Assembly: GCA_937870635.1 (NCBI GenBank)
Contig: CALMZP010000044.1
Location: 49,417 to 113,416, forward strand
DNA: 64,000 nt
Source of the DNA: an uncultured Acidobacteriota bacterium
GTDB taxonomy: Bacteria > Acidobacteriota > Thermoanaerobaculia > Gp7-AA8
Direction: 5' to 3'
Shown: positions 1 through 8,041 of the stretch, one piece after another
How positions within the stretch are numbered: position 1 is the first letter of the stretch
Layout: each line of letters begins with the position of its first letter
Position numbers and translations under genes: made by a program
Notes under the pieces: generated by a model
What the model saw: only the letters and a program-made list of their open reading frames with translations
The model's database searches: none
What the model was told of the DNA's origin: nothing

Positions 1-1
1 G

Positions 2-649
2 CTCCCCACCGAGGAGGTGCTGCGCGGGGTGACGAACGTGAATCTCGAAGTGCTGCGCGAAGCGGAGGCGCTGGGCAGAGGCGTGGTGGTGGTCAGCGCG
101 CACTACGGCGGGTGGGAAGTCGGCGGCCTGACGATGATGTCGCTCGTACCGAGGGTCTGTACGGTTGCGCGGAAGCTGGACAACGAGTATCTCGAGCGCG
201 ACCTCGTCGCGTCGCGCGCCCGCGCCGGGGCAGATTTCGTGGAGCGGCGCCGGGCGGCGCGCTCGCTGATGAAGGCTCTCGCGGAAAAGTCTGTGGTGGT
301 CCTGCTTCCGGACCAGTCCGTCATTCCGCGGGAGGGCGTTCTCGTGTCCTTCGTCGGCCGTCCGGCCTGGACGACGCCCGCGCCGGCGCGCCTGGCCCTC
401 CATCATGGCACGCCTATTGTGTTCGCTTTTTGCATACCGGACGGAACCGGGCATCGCCTCGAATTCGAGGGACCGATTCGTGTCGACCAGTTGGATGAAG
501 CAGAGAGGGACCCGGTGGCGCTGACGCAGCGGATCAATGACGTGATCACGCGGCGCATCGTGGCCCGCCCTGAACTCTGGCTGTGGATGCACGACCGGTG
601 GAAGGGTACGGGAGAAAGCGAACCAGTGAATGGGCAGTCGAACCGCTGA
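2..649 (+). CDS. Lysophospholipid acyltransferase, LpxL/HtrB-like (5' partial)
   Basis: Probably transfers a secondary acyl chain to lipid A or a related lipid at the inner membrane. The frame is open to the left edge, so the N-terminus (membrane anchor and early catalytic domain) lies outside the window. The HX4E acyltransferase motif is visible as HYGGWE near base 101, followed by the later LLPDQS block typical of the LpxL family. It overlaps the next gene, a heptosyltransferase, by 20 bp, consistent with an LPS biosynthesis operon. The family call is firm; the exact acyl acceptor is inferred. Confidence 0.8.
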   Translation, partial: LPTEEVLRGVTNVNLEVLREAEALGRGVVVVSAHYGGWEVGGLTMMSLVPRVCTVARKLDNEYLERDLVASRARAGADFVERRRAARSLMKALAEKSVVVLLPDQSVIPREGVLVSFVGRPAWTTPAPARLALHHGTPIVFAFCIPDGTGHRLEFEGPIRVDQLDEAERDPVALTQRINDVITRRIVARPELWLWMHDRWKGTGESEPVNGQSNR

Positions 650-1679
650 AACGGTTGTCATCGGACTCAATTGGGTCGGCGACAACATCCTCGCTCTCCC
701 GACCTATCGCGCGCTCCAGCACCGCTTCCGAAGCGAAGGCGGGATCGCCGTGGCGGCGCCCCACAATGTCGCCGACCTGCTCTCCTCATCCGGGATCTTT
801 CGGAAGGTGATCGCCTGGAACGGATCGACGACCCAGCGCATCCGAGCGCTGCGCGAGCATCGATTCCGCCGCGCCATCATCCTTCCCAACTCTTTCCGCA
901 GTGCCGCTGTGACCTTCGCCGCCGGCATCGGAGAGCGGTGGGGATACGCCACCGACGTTCGCCGAATGATGCTCACCCATCGCGTCCATCCGCAGAAAAC
1001 GCGCGGACATCAGCTCGATGATTACGCGCCGCTGCTGGCCGCTCTCAGCGCTCCCCGTGTCGTCGACGAGCTTCCGACCATCACGCTTCCCGCCGCGGTC
1101 CGCGAGTCCGCGCGTCGCGACCTCCTCTCCCTCGGCCTCGATCTGCACAAGCCGCTGTTCGGCATTCACGCCGGCGGCCTGTTCGGCCGCGCGAAGCACT
1201 GGGGTGACGATCGGTTCCGGGCCGTCGCCGCGAAGCTCCGCGCAGACGGCGCGGAAGTGGTGCTGCTCACGAGCCCCGGCGAACGCCTTCAGGCTGAATC
1301 CATCGCCGGCGGGTCCAGCGGGATCCCGATGATCGGGCACGAAAGCGATGTCCTTCATCTCGCGGCGGCCCTCTCGCATTGCAGCGTCATCATCACCAAC
1401 GACAGCGGGCCGCTGCATCTCGCAGCCGCCCTCGCCGTGCCGACCGTATCGATTTTCGGACCGACGGATCCGGACCGCACGGTCATCCCCGGCGCAAGCC
1501 GCGTCGTCCGCGCACCGATCGGCTGCCAGCCCTGCTACAAGCGCGAATGCCCGCTCGGCCACCATCGATGCATGGCGGAGATCGGCGTCGACGACGTCTA
1601 CACCGCGGCGGTCAGCGTCCTCGCCGAGCTCGAGCCGCGGGTCGTAGAAGTCGAAGAGCGGCGCATCGGGCTCTCGTAA
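630..1679 (+). CDS. ADP-heptose:LPS heptosyltransferase (GT9 family)
   Basis: A 349-residue GT9 glycosyltransferase expected to add heptose to the inner core of LPS from ADP-heptose at the cytoplasmic face. The N-terminus has the NWVGDNILALP signature, GIHAGG near residue 180 starts the second Rossmann domain, and TNDSGPLHLAAAL with SIFGPTDP is the nucleotide-sugar site. A cysteine-rich C-terminal segment (CQPCYKRECP) is common in WaaF-type enzymes. It overlaps the acyltransferase by 20 bp, so translation is probably coupled. WaaF versus WaaC or WaaQ cannot be settled by eye. Confidence 0.88.
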   Translation: MGSRTAETVVIGLNWVGDNILALPTYRALQHRFRSEGGIAVAAPHNVADLLSSSGIFRKVIAWNGSTTQRIRALREHRFRRAIILPNSFRSAAVTFAAGIGERWGYATDVRRMMLTHRVHPQKTRGHQLDDYAPLLAALSAPRVVDELPTITLPAAVRESARRDLLSLGLDLHKPLFGIHAGGLFGRAKHWGDDRFRAVAAKLRADGAEVVLLTSPGERLQAESIAGGSSGIPMIGHESDVLHLAAALSHCSVIITNDSGPLHLAAALAVPTVSIFGPTDPDRTVIPGASRVVRAPIGCQPCYKRECPLGHHRCMAEIGVDDVYTAAVSVLAELEPRVVEVEERRIGLS

Positions 1680-1684
1680 CAGAT

Positions 1685-1699
1685 GGAGTGCGGCACTCC
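1685..1699. terminator. Short GC hairpin after the heptosyltransferase gene
   Basis: GGAGTGC-G-GCACTCC forms a 7-bp stem just after the stop codon. No T-run follows, so termination is only inferred. The same arms border the larger hairpin downstream of hslU (47861-47951), so this looks like a minimal copy of that repeat family. Confidence 0.4.
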
Positions 1700-1777
1700 A
1701 GCCCATCACATCGCCGGGTGACGATCGCCACCGCCTCACGTTCACGCCGGGGGTATTCAATACCTCGGAGGTTCCCC

Positions 1778-2365
1778 ATGACCGGCTGGATGTTCGTCGC
1801 CGCTGTTCTCATCGCGCTCGCCGTGTTCCTCCTGGTGTCCGATTTCGTGCGGACCTGGTGCCGTTACCGCGAAGTACGGGTCATCACCTGCCCGGAGAAT
1901 CTCCAGCCGGCGGCGGTCCACGTCGACGCGGCCAAAGCGGCAAAGATGATGGCGGTCACCGGAGAAGAAGATCTCCATCTCCGCTCGTGCTCGCGATGGC
2001 CGGAGATGGCTGGCTGCGCGCAGGATTGCCTCACTCAGATCACCGGCTCGCAAGAAGGGTGCAGCCTCAAGGCCCGCGTCACTCAGTGGTACGAAGGGAA
2101 GTCGTGCGTCGTCTGCCGGTATCCCATCGAGAAGATCGTGTGGCGCGAGCGTCCTGCTGCGCTCCGTACACCGCGAGGGACGAGCCTGGAGTGGAAGGAG
2201 GTGCTGCCGCAGAACATCCCGGCAGTTTTCGCCACACACGAACCGCTCTGCTGGCGTTGCCACGTCGTGGAGTCGTTCCGCCGGGAACATCGGGAACTGG
2301 TCGTCGAGCGCGTCCACATCACGGAGCCGCATCCGACGATGCAGCCTTCGACCTCGGTGTATTGA
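1778..2365 (+). CDS. Membrane-anchored cysteine-rich protein of unknown function
   Basis: A 195-residue protein that I do not recognise. The start is set by a CGGAGG ribosome site 6-7 bases before ATG. One N-terminal membrane helix (residues about 4-24) is followed by a soluble domain with spaced cysteines: CSRWPEMAGC-AQDC, GC, CVVC and CWRCH. The paired CxxC and CxxCH motifs could bind a metal or an Fe-S cluster, or undergo thiol-disulfide exchange; a single c-type haem at CWRCH is possible but there is no support for export of the domain. A repeat-rich hairpin follows directly. Confidence 0.75.
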   Translation: MTGWMFVAAVLIALAVFLLVSDFVRTWCRYREVRVITCPENLQPAAVHVDAAKAAKMMAVTGEEDLHLRSCSRWPEMAGCAQDCLTQITGSQEGCSLKARVTQWYEGKSCVVCRYPIEKIVWRERPAALRTPRGTSLEWKEVLPQNIPAVFATHEPLCWRCHVVESFRREHRELVVERVHITEPHPTMQPSTSVY

Positions 2366-2370
2366 CACCG

Positions 2371-2421
2371 GTGCTTGGTGCTCAGTGCTTGGTGCTTGGT
2401 GGACTAAGCACTAAGCACCAC
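2371..2421. repeat. GTGCTTGGTGCT / AGCACTAAGCAC hairpin repeat (family C)
   Basis: Reiterations of about ten bases (GTGCTTGGT, GTGCTCAGT) are followed by the inverse text CTAAGCACTAAGCACCAC. The two halves can pair as an imperfect hairpin. The same words recur at 5711-5772 and 15531-15799. Confidence 0.75.
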
Positions 2422-2684
2422 TATCCGACCGCCACGCCCACGAGCCGGTCGGCCAGCCAGCGCACGCTGCGCTCGACGATGTGCTCGACTGAATCGGTGC
2501 CATCGCCGTGAACGATCTCCAGGCGGCGCTCGCCACGCAGGAGCGCAACCGCTTCGCGGTTCATCCGCGGTACCGGCATGTCGTTGACGATGAGAAGCGT
2601 CGGCGTGCGAAGCGCACGCGGCTCATCGGAGGCGAAATCGGTACGAGCATTGAGAGCGACGATCGCAGACACCAGCAACGCGAA
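2421..2684 (-). pseudogene. Remnant of a dienelactone-hydrolase-like alpha/beta hydrolase C-terminus
   Basis: The minus strand reads like the last 80-90 residues of a dienelactone hydrolase family protein: a strand ending SAIVALNART, then PTLLIV, NREAVALLRGE and RRLEIVHGDG before the terminal helix. The expected N-terminal half, nucleophile elbow and a full His loop are absent, and the upstream frame is broken. It is read here as a decayed fragment; resemblance is by eye only. Confidence 0.45.
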
Positions 2685-2719
2685 CGGGTGACAGCGCGAG
2701 TCGCGTCTGCGTCGCGGTG

Positions 2720-2875
2720 TCACACACCCAGGGCCGTCACGGCCATGCCCAGAATGACGATCAGGGCGCCGGCCATCGCATAGCCGTAGCGGTCGAGCCA
2801 GGACAGCCAGACGGCCCGCGCGCCGGCGTATCTGGTCATGACGAGCGACACCCATCGTTCCGGCAGGTCGATCGG
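2720..2875 (-). pseudogene. Remnant of an integral membrane protein C-terminus
   Basis: The fragment ends in one clear membrane helix (LDRYGYAMAGALIVILGMA) preceded by an amphipathic segment with ERWVSLVMTRY. The likely upstream reading (SHIVVETAGNVGIL) is in another frame near 2912, so an intact gene would need a frameshift or deletion. The end resembles the last helix of small transporter-like proteins, but the family is not recognised. Confidence 0.35.
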
Positions 2876-2915
2876 AGGATCCCGACGTTTCCAGCGGTCT
2901 CGACCACGATGTGGC

Positions 2916-3665
2916 TCATGCGGGAACCATTGCGTTCTCTTCGATCTCGGAAAGCGCGTCGGACCCATCGATCACGCCCTCATCGCAGATGCCGCATGAG
3001 ACGTACTCGAGCCCTCGCGCGGCCAGCGTTCCCCAGTCATTCATCATGACCTGCCGCTGCCGCCACGCGTGCTGCCTGACCGCGTAGTGATCGCCCATGA
3101 GCGCAGCTGCCGTCGCTTCCGGCGCAACGGGATAGCAGTCGCTCATCAGAATTACCGGCCCCGAATCGAGTTTCCGCGTGACGAAATGGAGCGTGCTGCG
3201 AGTGACCTTTTCGCCGGCCAGGATGGCGTCGCGAGTCGAGTGGAGGCCGACGTAGCAACGCTCGCCATCCGACCGGCGAATCGAAAGGTCGCTGTCATGA
3301 ATGCTGAGGATCCGGCTGGGAAACTGCCTGAGCATCGGCTCGGTGAGCAGATAGAGGTATCCGAGGCAAAGAACCGTATCGACGCGCATGAGGCGCAGCA
3401 TTTCCGCGGTCTGGCGGTCATACGCCATGCGCGCATCGAAATTGCGGATCGACACTTCGCGCTCGTTGCAGAAGTGACGCATCGAGTGGAGAAGAACCGG
3501 CACATCGGCGCGCTCGATCGCTTCTGCCTGCACGAAGGCCGGCTCCGTCGATATGACACAGACGATCTCGAACATCTTGTTGCGCTGCGGATGCCGCAGC
3601 AGCTGCTCGAGCCCGGGAGCGCGCTTCGACGTGAGAACCCCGACTCGCAACGTTTGAAATTTCAT
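2916..3665 (-). CDS. Formyltransferase-like protein (GART/Fmt fold)
   Basis: A 249-residue protein with the fold signature of 10-formyltetrahydrofolate-dependent formyltransferases (PurN, Fmt and sugar formyltransferases). SIHDSDLS at residues 121-128 aligns with the NxHxSLLP loop and RKLDSGPV at 164-171 carries the Asp (D167). His123 is present, but the catalytic Asn is replaced by Ser121, so activity may be altered or lost. AGGA lies 7 bases before the ATG. A candidate small gene lies upstream and decayed fragments lie downstream. The substrate cannot be inferred. Confidence 0.65.
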   Translation of the reverse strand: MKFQTLRVGVLTSKRAPGLEQLLRHPQRNKMFEIVCVISTEPAFVQAEAIERADVPVLLHSMRHFCNEREVSIRNFDARMAYDRQTAEMLRLMRVDTVLCLGYLYLLTEPMLRQFPSRILSIHDSDLSIRRSDGERCYVGLHSTRDAILAGEKVTRSTLHFVTRKLDSGPVILMSDCYPVAPEATAAALMGDHYAVRQHAWRQRQVMMNDWGTLAARGLEYVSCGICDEGVIDGSDALSEIEENAMVPA

Positions 3666-3692
3666 CAGCAGATCCTCGGCAGTGGTTCGCCT

Positions 3693-3917
3693 TCAGGTTC
3701 GGAAACGAGTCTTCGGCCGAATCCGGTGTCCGGGATGACAGATCCCGGCCGGTCGGTAACGCATGTCCCGATGATGGCTGCGTCGCGGCTCAGGGGATGC
3801 CGGCGCCGTATTCAGTGTTTCGTACAGCGCGAGCGTCTCGCCGACTGTCTCCTCCGGGATGCGACGGATGGCGAAACCGACGTCACGGATCTCGATATGA
3901 CATCCCGGAAGGGGCAT
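3693..3917 (-). CDS. Possible small hypothetical protein
   Basis: A 74-residue reading starting MPLPGCHIEIRDVGFAIRR. A good GAGGA site sits 6 bases before the ATG. The first 40 residues look protein-like, the last 30 (His/Arg/Pro-rich) much less so, hinting at a truncated or frameshifted gene. It would lie just upstream of the formyltransferase-like gene on the same strand. No family is recognised. Nothing else is seen in this 360-base stretch except the promoter of the next gene. Confidence 0.3.
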   Translation of the reverse strand: MPLPGCHIEIRDVGFAIRRIPEETVGETLALYETLNTAPASPEPRRSHHRDMRYRPAGICHPGHRIRPKTRFRT

Positions 3918-3993
3918 GTTGCTTCCTCGCACCTGAACGGTAGGCGGGCGCGGAACATGGGGGGATGACTCCTCGCACAAGACCGGGTGACTC

Positions 3994-4020
3994 TTGTCAC
4001 ATCGGCGTCGGTGCCATAAT
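3994..4020 (+). promoter_or_regulatory. Candidate promoter of the MerR-type gene
   Basis: TTGTCA and CATAAT are separated by 15 bases. The -10 ends 8 bases before the ATG at 4029 and no ribosome site is visible, so the transcript would be leaderless or nearly so. Confidence 0.5.
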
Positions 4021-4028
4021 CAAGTTGG

Positions 4029-4427
4029 ATGTCTGCAGTGTCTGACGGAAAACGCCTCTACAAGATTGGCGAGGTCTGCCGCATGGCGGACGTGCAGCCC
4101 TACGTGCTCCGCTACTGGGAGACCGAGTTCCCTCCCCTAGCCCCCGAGAAGAGTGGCGGCGGCCAGCGCCTCTACACCCAGCGCGAGATCGACATCGTCA
4201 TGCGGATCAAGCAGCTCCTCTACTCGGAAGGCTTCACGATCGCGGGAGCGAAGAAGAAGCTGGAGACCGAGCTGGCGGGCGGGGCGCCGGTGCTCGAGGC
4301 GCCGGCGGAAGCTCCCCCTCCAGCCCCGAAGACGAAAGCCGCGGTCAAGCGTGAGAACGATGTGCAGCGCACGCTGGCGAACGTGAAGAAAGAGCTGTCG
4401 GAAATCCTGCGAATGCTCGAGAAGTGA
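4029..4427 (+). CDS. MerR-family transcriptional regulator
   Basis: A 132-residue DNA-binding protein. The N-terminal winged helix starts [12 protein letters not shown], continues with [12 protein letters not shown] and [15 protein letters not shown], and is followed by the helix typical of MerR ([17 protein letters not shown]). No metal-binding cysteines follow the dimerisation helix; instead there is an Ala/Pro linker and a short coiled C-terminus (residues about 105-132). This type is a common single gene near tRNA or ihf loci in proteobacteria and acidobacteria, with unknown effector. A tandem repeat hairpin begins four bases after the stop. Confidence 0.88.
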   Translation: MSAVSDGKRLYKIGEVCRMADVQPYVLRYWETEFPPLAPEKSGGGQRLYTQREIDIVMRIKQLLYSEGFTIAGAKKKLETELAGGAPVLEAPAEAPPPAPKTKAAVKRENDVQRTLANVKKELSEILRMLEK

Positions 4428-4430
4428 TCC

Positions 4431-4492
4431 GTGACGAGTGACGAGTGACGAGTGACGAGTGACGACGGGAGACGTAACTCGTCACTCGTAAC
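4431..4492. repeat. GTGACGA tandem repeat with inverted arm (family D)
   Basis: GTGACGA (7 bp) is repeated about five times, followed by an inverted arm CTCGTCACTCGTAAC. It can form a hairpin between the convergent MerR gene and the GAF protein gene, so it may act as a bidirectional terminator. The same words occur at 33134-33197 just before dnaX. Confidence 0.8.
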
Positions 4493-4499
4493 TAGCCCT

Positions 4500-4973
4500 T
4501 CACTCGGTCGAGAAGAGCGAGACGATCTTCTCGAGCCCCGCGCGATCCTCTTCGTCAAACGCATCGATCCGGTCGGAATCGACATCGAGCACCGCGATGA
4601 GCGCCCGCCCGGGGCCGAAGACGGGGACGACGATCTCGGACTTCGAGTTCGGATCGCAGGCGATGTGTCCCGGGAACCGGCTGACGTCGGACACGATGAC
4701 GGTACGCTTCTCCGCCGCCGCGGTGCCGCAGACACCGCGCCCGATCTCGATCTGCAGACAGCCGACCGTGCCCATGTAAGGGCCGACCACGAGCCGGCCG
4801 CCCACCATCCGGTAGAAGCCGGTCCAGAAGTAGTGGTCGAAACGATTGGCCAGGATGGAAGTGATCGTCGCCATCAGCGCGATGGGGTCGAGTGTCTCGC
4901 CTCCCTCATCGCGCCAGATGGCGACGACCTGCTGGTAACACTCTTCGTAAGCGCTGGTTTTCAAATCCGGCAA
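4500..4973 (-). CDS. GAF-domain free methionine-(R)-sulfoxide reductase (fRMsr-like)
   Basis: A 157-residue single GAF domain. It has the pattern of fRMsr, which reduces free Met-R-sulfoxide using cysteines: GPYMGTVGCLQI, GRGVCGTAA and HIACDPNSKSEIVVP supply three cysteines at the family positions. Length matches the family. The TTG start used here is nearly on top of the AAGGGGA site; a second TTG at 4964 gives better spacing and would shorten the protein by three residues. It begins 6 bases after the stop of the upstream outer-membrane protein gene, suggesting co-transcription. Confidence 0.85.
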   Translation of the reverse strand: MPDLKTSAYEECYQQVVAIWRDEGGETLDPIALMATITSILANRFDHYFWTGFYRMVGGRLVVGPYMGTVGCLQIEIGRGVCGTAAAEKRTVIVSDVSRFPGHIACDPNSKSEIVVPVFGPGRALIAVLDVDSDRIDAFDEEDRAGLEKIVSLFSTE

Positions 4974-4979
4974 TCCCCT

Positions 4980-5642
4980 TCAAAAGCTGAAGGATATGCC
5001 AGCCGCGAGGATCAGCGGATTGATGGCGATGTCCACCTCCTGGTCCGGTCCTCCGGTGAAGACGGGCGTCGCGGTGGTTTCCAGCGGCATGTATTTGCCG
5101 TCGAGGTAGATGCCGAAGTTCTCGGTCACTCCCAGACGGAAGCCGGCGTTGACCACGAGGCCGATGTCGTCTTCGAAATCGATTCGCTCGAAATCGATGT
5201 CGTCGAGATCGTTCTCGTCTTCGATGTCCTGGAAAAGGATGTAACCGCCGCCGACGCCGACATACGGGTCGAAGCGGCTGGAGCCGAGAAGATGAAACTG
5301 CAGGACCGCGGTGAGCGGCATCATCTCCAGAGGCTCGGTGAAGACGATGCGGCCGCGCGACGGAGAGTTCACGTTGAGATCGGGGTCGACGACCGAGAGC
5401 GCGAACTCCGTGGAGATGCGGTTCGACCAGAACACGTTCACCGATGCGCCGTAGCCCTGATCGGAGTCGAAGTCGACGTCGCCGGCATCATTGATGTCAT
5501 CGCCGAACTCCAGCGCGCTGTCGCCGCTCGAGTCGACCCACGTCCCGAAGACGTTGACGTCGATGAGCCGCTCCTGGCCAGCAGCAGGAAGCGCGAAAAG
5601 TGAAACAGCGAAGATTGAGACTAGAACAAGACGAGCACGCAT
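4980..5642 (-). CDS. OmpW-like outer-membrane beta-barrel protein
   Basis: A 220-residue secreted protein. Residues 1-22 are a signal peptide ending PAAGQ. The rest alternates like beta-strands, with the OmpW-type pattern NVFGTWVDSSG, an acidic loop rich in Asp, DPYVGVGGGYILF in the middle and a final AAGISFSF ending in Phe as outer-membrane barrels do. OmpW family members are eight-stranded pores for small hydrophobic molecules; the ligand here is unknown. The fRMsr-like gene follows 6 bases downstream. Confidence 0.8.
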   Translation of the reverse strand: MRARLVLVSIFAVSLFALPAAGQERLIDVNVFGTWVDSSGDSALEFGDDINDAGDVDFDSDQGYGASVNVFWSNRISTEFALSVVDPDLNVNSPSRGRIVFTEPLEMMPLTAVLQFHLLGSSRFDPYVGVGGGYILFQDIEDENDLDDIDFERIDFEDDIGLVVNAGFRLGVTENFGIYLDGKYMPLETTATPVFTGGPDQEVDIAINPLILAAGISFSF

Positions 5643-5710
5643 AAACCCTCCAGTAGTCGCGGGCCCGATGCCCGCGTGCCGGAACGCGGGAGCAAAATCG
5701 CGGCCACGTG

Positions 5711-5772
5711 AGTCTTAGTGCTCGGGATGACAGGTCGTTGACGTCACTCGTCACCAAGCACCAAGCACTAGG
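5711..5772. repeat. Mixed repeat of families C and D overlapping the glgA stop
   Basis: CTTAGTGCTCGGGATGACAG is followed by GTCACTCGTCACCAAGCACC and AAGCACTAGG. The words of two repeat families (TCACTCGTCAC and CCAAGCACTA) are joined, and the TAG stop codon of glgA at 5768-5770 lies inside the last repeat unit. Confidence 0.65.
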
Positions 5773-7225
5773 TCACCGCCCTCGCGTACACCTCTTCGTA
5801 ATGCCGCGCCGAACGCGCCCATGAAAAATCGGCGGCCATTCCGTTTCTCTGCAGCTTCTTCCACAGCTTTGCCTCTTTGTAGCTGAGCATCCCGATCCAC
5901 GTTGCAAAGTAGAGCTCTTCCGACGACGGTGCGGTGAATCCGAAACCGTTTGCCAGCTCCTCGTTCGTCCCGTCGTACGGAATGACGGTATCCGCGAGCC
6001 CGCCCGTGAGGCGAACCACGGGCAGCGTCCCATATCGCAGCGAATACATCTGATTGAGCCCGCACGGCTCGTACATCGACGGCATCAGCAGAAGATCGCA
6101 TCCGCCGTACATGAGATGAGCGAGCGCGTTGTCGAAACCGAGCCACACCCGGCACGTCTCCGGATGATGCTCGGCGACCTGCATGAATCCTTCTTCGTAC
6201 GCCCGGTCGCCGCTTCCCAGGATCACAGCCTGCGCTCCCGCTTTGAGGAGCTTGCCCAGGATCGGAAGCAGGAGTTGAAATCCCTTCTGTTCGACGAGGC
6301 GTGACACGACACCGATGAGCGGCGTCTTCGAGTCGTACTTCAGCTCAGCATCGCCGGCGAGTGCCTTCTTGATCGCAGCCTTCCCGCGAAGGTCGTAAGC
6401 CTCGTAATGCGACGGAAGGTGCGGATCGCTCGCCGGGTCCCACTCTTCGATGTCGATCCCGTTGAGGATCCCCGTGAACTTGTAGGCCACTGCGCGAAGA
6501 ACACCGTCGAGGCCCGCGCCATGCGCCGGGGTCTGCACCTCGCGCGCGTAATTCGGCGACACGGTCGTCACCTGGTCCGCGAAGATGATGCCGCCCTTCA
6601 TCAGATTCACCTGCCCGAAATGCTCGAGCCCATCGGATGACCAGTACCTGCTGTGCAATCCCAGGACATTGAAGGCAGCCGATCCGGCAACGCCCTGATA
6701 GGCGAGGTTGTGGATGGTGTAGACCGACCGCGTGGATCGGAAGGACGTGCTGGCCTGCAGGCCGGAGTGGAGATAGACCGGCAGCAGCGCCGTGTGCCAG
6801 TCGTGGGCGTGGAGAACGTCGGGCTGAATCCCCAGAATCTCGCACCCGGCGATCACCGCTCGGCAGAACACCGCGTATCGCTGCACGGCGTCGATCGGGT
6901 CGAGGCTCGTGTAAATCTGTTCTCTGTCGAAATAGTAATCGTTCGCAACGAGGATCAGCGGGACGTCGCTGCCCGGCAGCACGGTCCGTAGAAATGTCAC
7001 GTCCGCGGTCCATGCCGCCCACCCGATCCACGTCGTCGGGATGACCGGCTCCGGCTCGATGCCCTGCGCGGCAAAGTACTCGCGCGCCTGGCGGTAGTAC
7101 GGCATGAAGACCGTGACGTCGTGACCGAGACGCGCCAGCTCCTTCGGCAGCGAGCCGGACACATCTCCCAACCCCCCGGTTTTCGCCACCGGAGATACCT
7201 CGGCTGAAGCAAACACGATCCTCAT
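5768..7225 (-). CDS. glgA: Glycogen synthase (ADP-glucose, GT5)
   Basis: A 485-residue starch/glycogen synthase that extends alpha-1,4-glucan from ADP-glucose. The N-terminus carries KTGGLGDVSGSLPKEL with the ADP-glucose-binding Lys15, HAHDWHT follows near residue 140, and the C-terminal domain has GVVSRLVEQKGFQLL and the MPSMYEPCGLNQM nucleotide-sugar motif. Length is normal for GlgA. It is the last gene of the minus-strand run M14 peptidase-MEMO-glgA, 6 bases after MEMO. No glgB or glgC is nearby. Confidence 0.95.
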   Translation of the reverse strand: MRIVFASAEVSPVAKTGGLGDVSGSLPKELARLGHDVTVFMPYYRQAREYFAAQGIEPEPVIPTTWIGWAAWTADVTFLRTVLPGSDVPLILVANDYYFDREQIYTSLDPIDAVQRYAVFCRAVIAGCEILGIQPDVLHAHDWHTALLPVYLHSGLQASTSFRSTRSVYTIHNLAYQGVAGSAAFNVLGLHSRYWSSDGLEHFGQVNLMKGGIIFADQVTTVSPNYAREVQTPAHGAGLDGVLRAVAYKFTGILNGIDIEEWDPASDPHLPSHYEAYDLRGKAAIKKALAGDAELKYDSKTPLIGVVSRLVEQKGFQLLLPILGKLLKAGAQAVILGSGDRAYEEGFMQVAEHHPETCRVWLGFDNALAHLMYGGCDLLLMPSMYEPCGLNQMYSLRYGTLPVVRLTGGLADTVIPYDGTNEELANGFGFTAPSSEELYFATWIGMLSYKEAKLWKKLQRNGMAADFSWARSARHYEEVYARAVT

Positions 7226-7231
7226 CAGAAG

Positions 7232-8041
7232 TTACTCGACGACCAGCGACGCATATCCGACGACACGATCATAATCGCCGCTCACGTCGCCGGACGTAGC
7301 GTGCTTGAGGAGCTTTGCACGCGTCGCGCCGAGCGCGTTCGCCGCGATGAGCATCGTAGTGGCCGGGATGTATCCACACATCGAAATGTCGCTCTCCTCC
7401 ACGACACGCCAGAGTCTCTCCGGATCGCGCGCCAGCAGGGCATCGATCGCCAGCTGATCCTTCCGCAGAGTCGTCCTCTGGTCCTCGTAGTGATTGAGGT
7501 CGGAGCTCGCCAGGATTCCGATTCGTTCGCTCGCCGTCCCGACGACCTCGGCGATGGCCTTGCCGATCTCTTCGCACAACTCGTATCGCGGAGCACCCAG
7601 ACAGATGGGAACGAAACGAAACGAGGGGAGAAGGCGCTGAAGAAACGGCAGTTGGACTTCGAGCGAATGCTCGCGTGCATGCGCGGCGTCATCGGGGCGC
7701 AGACGCGGCGCCGCGTCCATCAGCGCTTTCGAAAGTTCGCCATCGACCGGCACATCACCCAGCGGGGTGCGCCACGCATCGGCTTTGCTGACCGCCGCGT
7801 AATGGCCGGCGCCGGTGTGGTTCGGACAAAGGATGATCAGGCGGCGCGGCAGATCGGCCATCCCGTAGAACGCCGCCGCCACATGCCCGCTGTACATCAG
7901 CCCGGCGTGCGGCACGACGGCGCCGATGAACGTTTCTTTCGCGCTCGCCGGGGGATTCGCGGCGAAACACTCCTCGACCTGCGACTGCAGCCGCGGCGCG
8001 GTCCCTTCGTAGAACATGCCCGCGACCGCAGGGAATCTCAT
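7232..8041 (-). CDS. amrB: MEMO1-family protein (AmmeMemoRadiSam system protein B)
   Basis: A 269-residue MEMO protein, related to extradiol-dioxygenase-type metal proteins. Visible conserved blocks are VVPHAGLMYSGHVAAAFYG, LCPNHTGAG, EHSLEVQLPFLQ, SSDLNHYE and CGYIPATTMLIAANALGA. The family often sits with AMMECR1 and radical-SAM partners, but neither is next to it here. Its ATG overlaps the stop of the upstream M14 peptidase (ATGA), so the two are translationally coupled. The biochemical role is unsettled in bacteria. Confidence 0.92.
   Translation of the reverse strand: MRFPAVAGMFYEGTAPRLQSQVEECFAANPPASAKETFIGAVVPHAGLMYSGHVAAAFYGMADLPRRLIILCPNHTGAGHYAAVSKADAWRTPLGDVPVDGELSKALMDAAPRLRPDDAAHAREHSLEVQLPFLQRLLPSFRFVPICLGAPRYELCEEIGKAIAEVVGTASERIGILASSDLNHYEDQRTTLRKDQLAIDALLARDPERLWRVVEESDISMCGYIPATTMLIAANALGATRAKLLKHATSGDVSGDYDRVVGYASLVVE

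Noticed and set aside
786..1760. Open frame of 324 codons antisense to the heptosyltransferase
   Set aside because: The plus strand has all GT9 motifs; the antisense frame has none.
4452..5603. Open frame of 383 codons on the plus strand
   Set aside because: It is antisense to the fRMsr-like gene and the OmpW-like gene, both with family motifs, and has no ribosome site.
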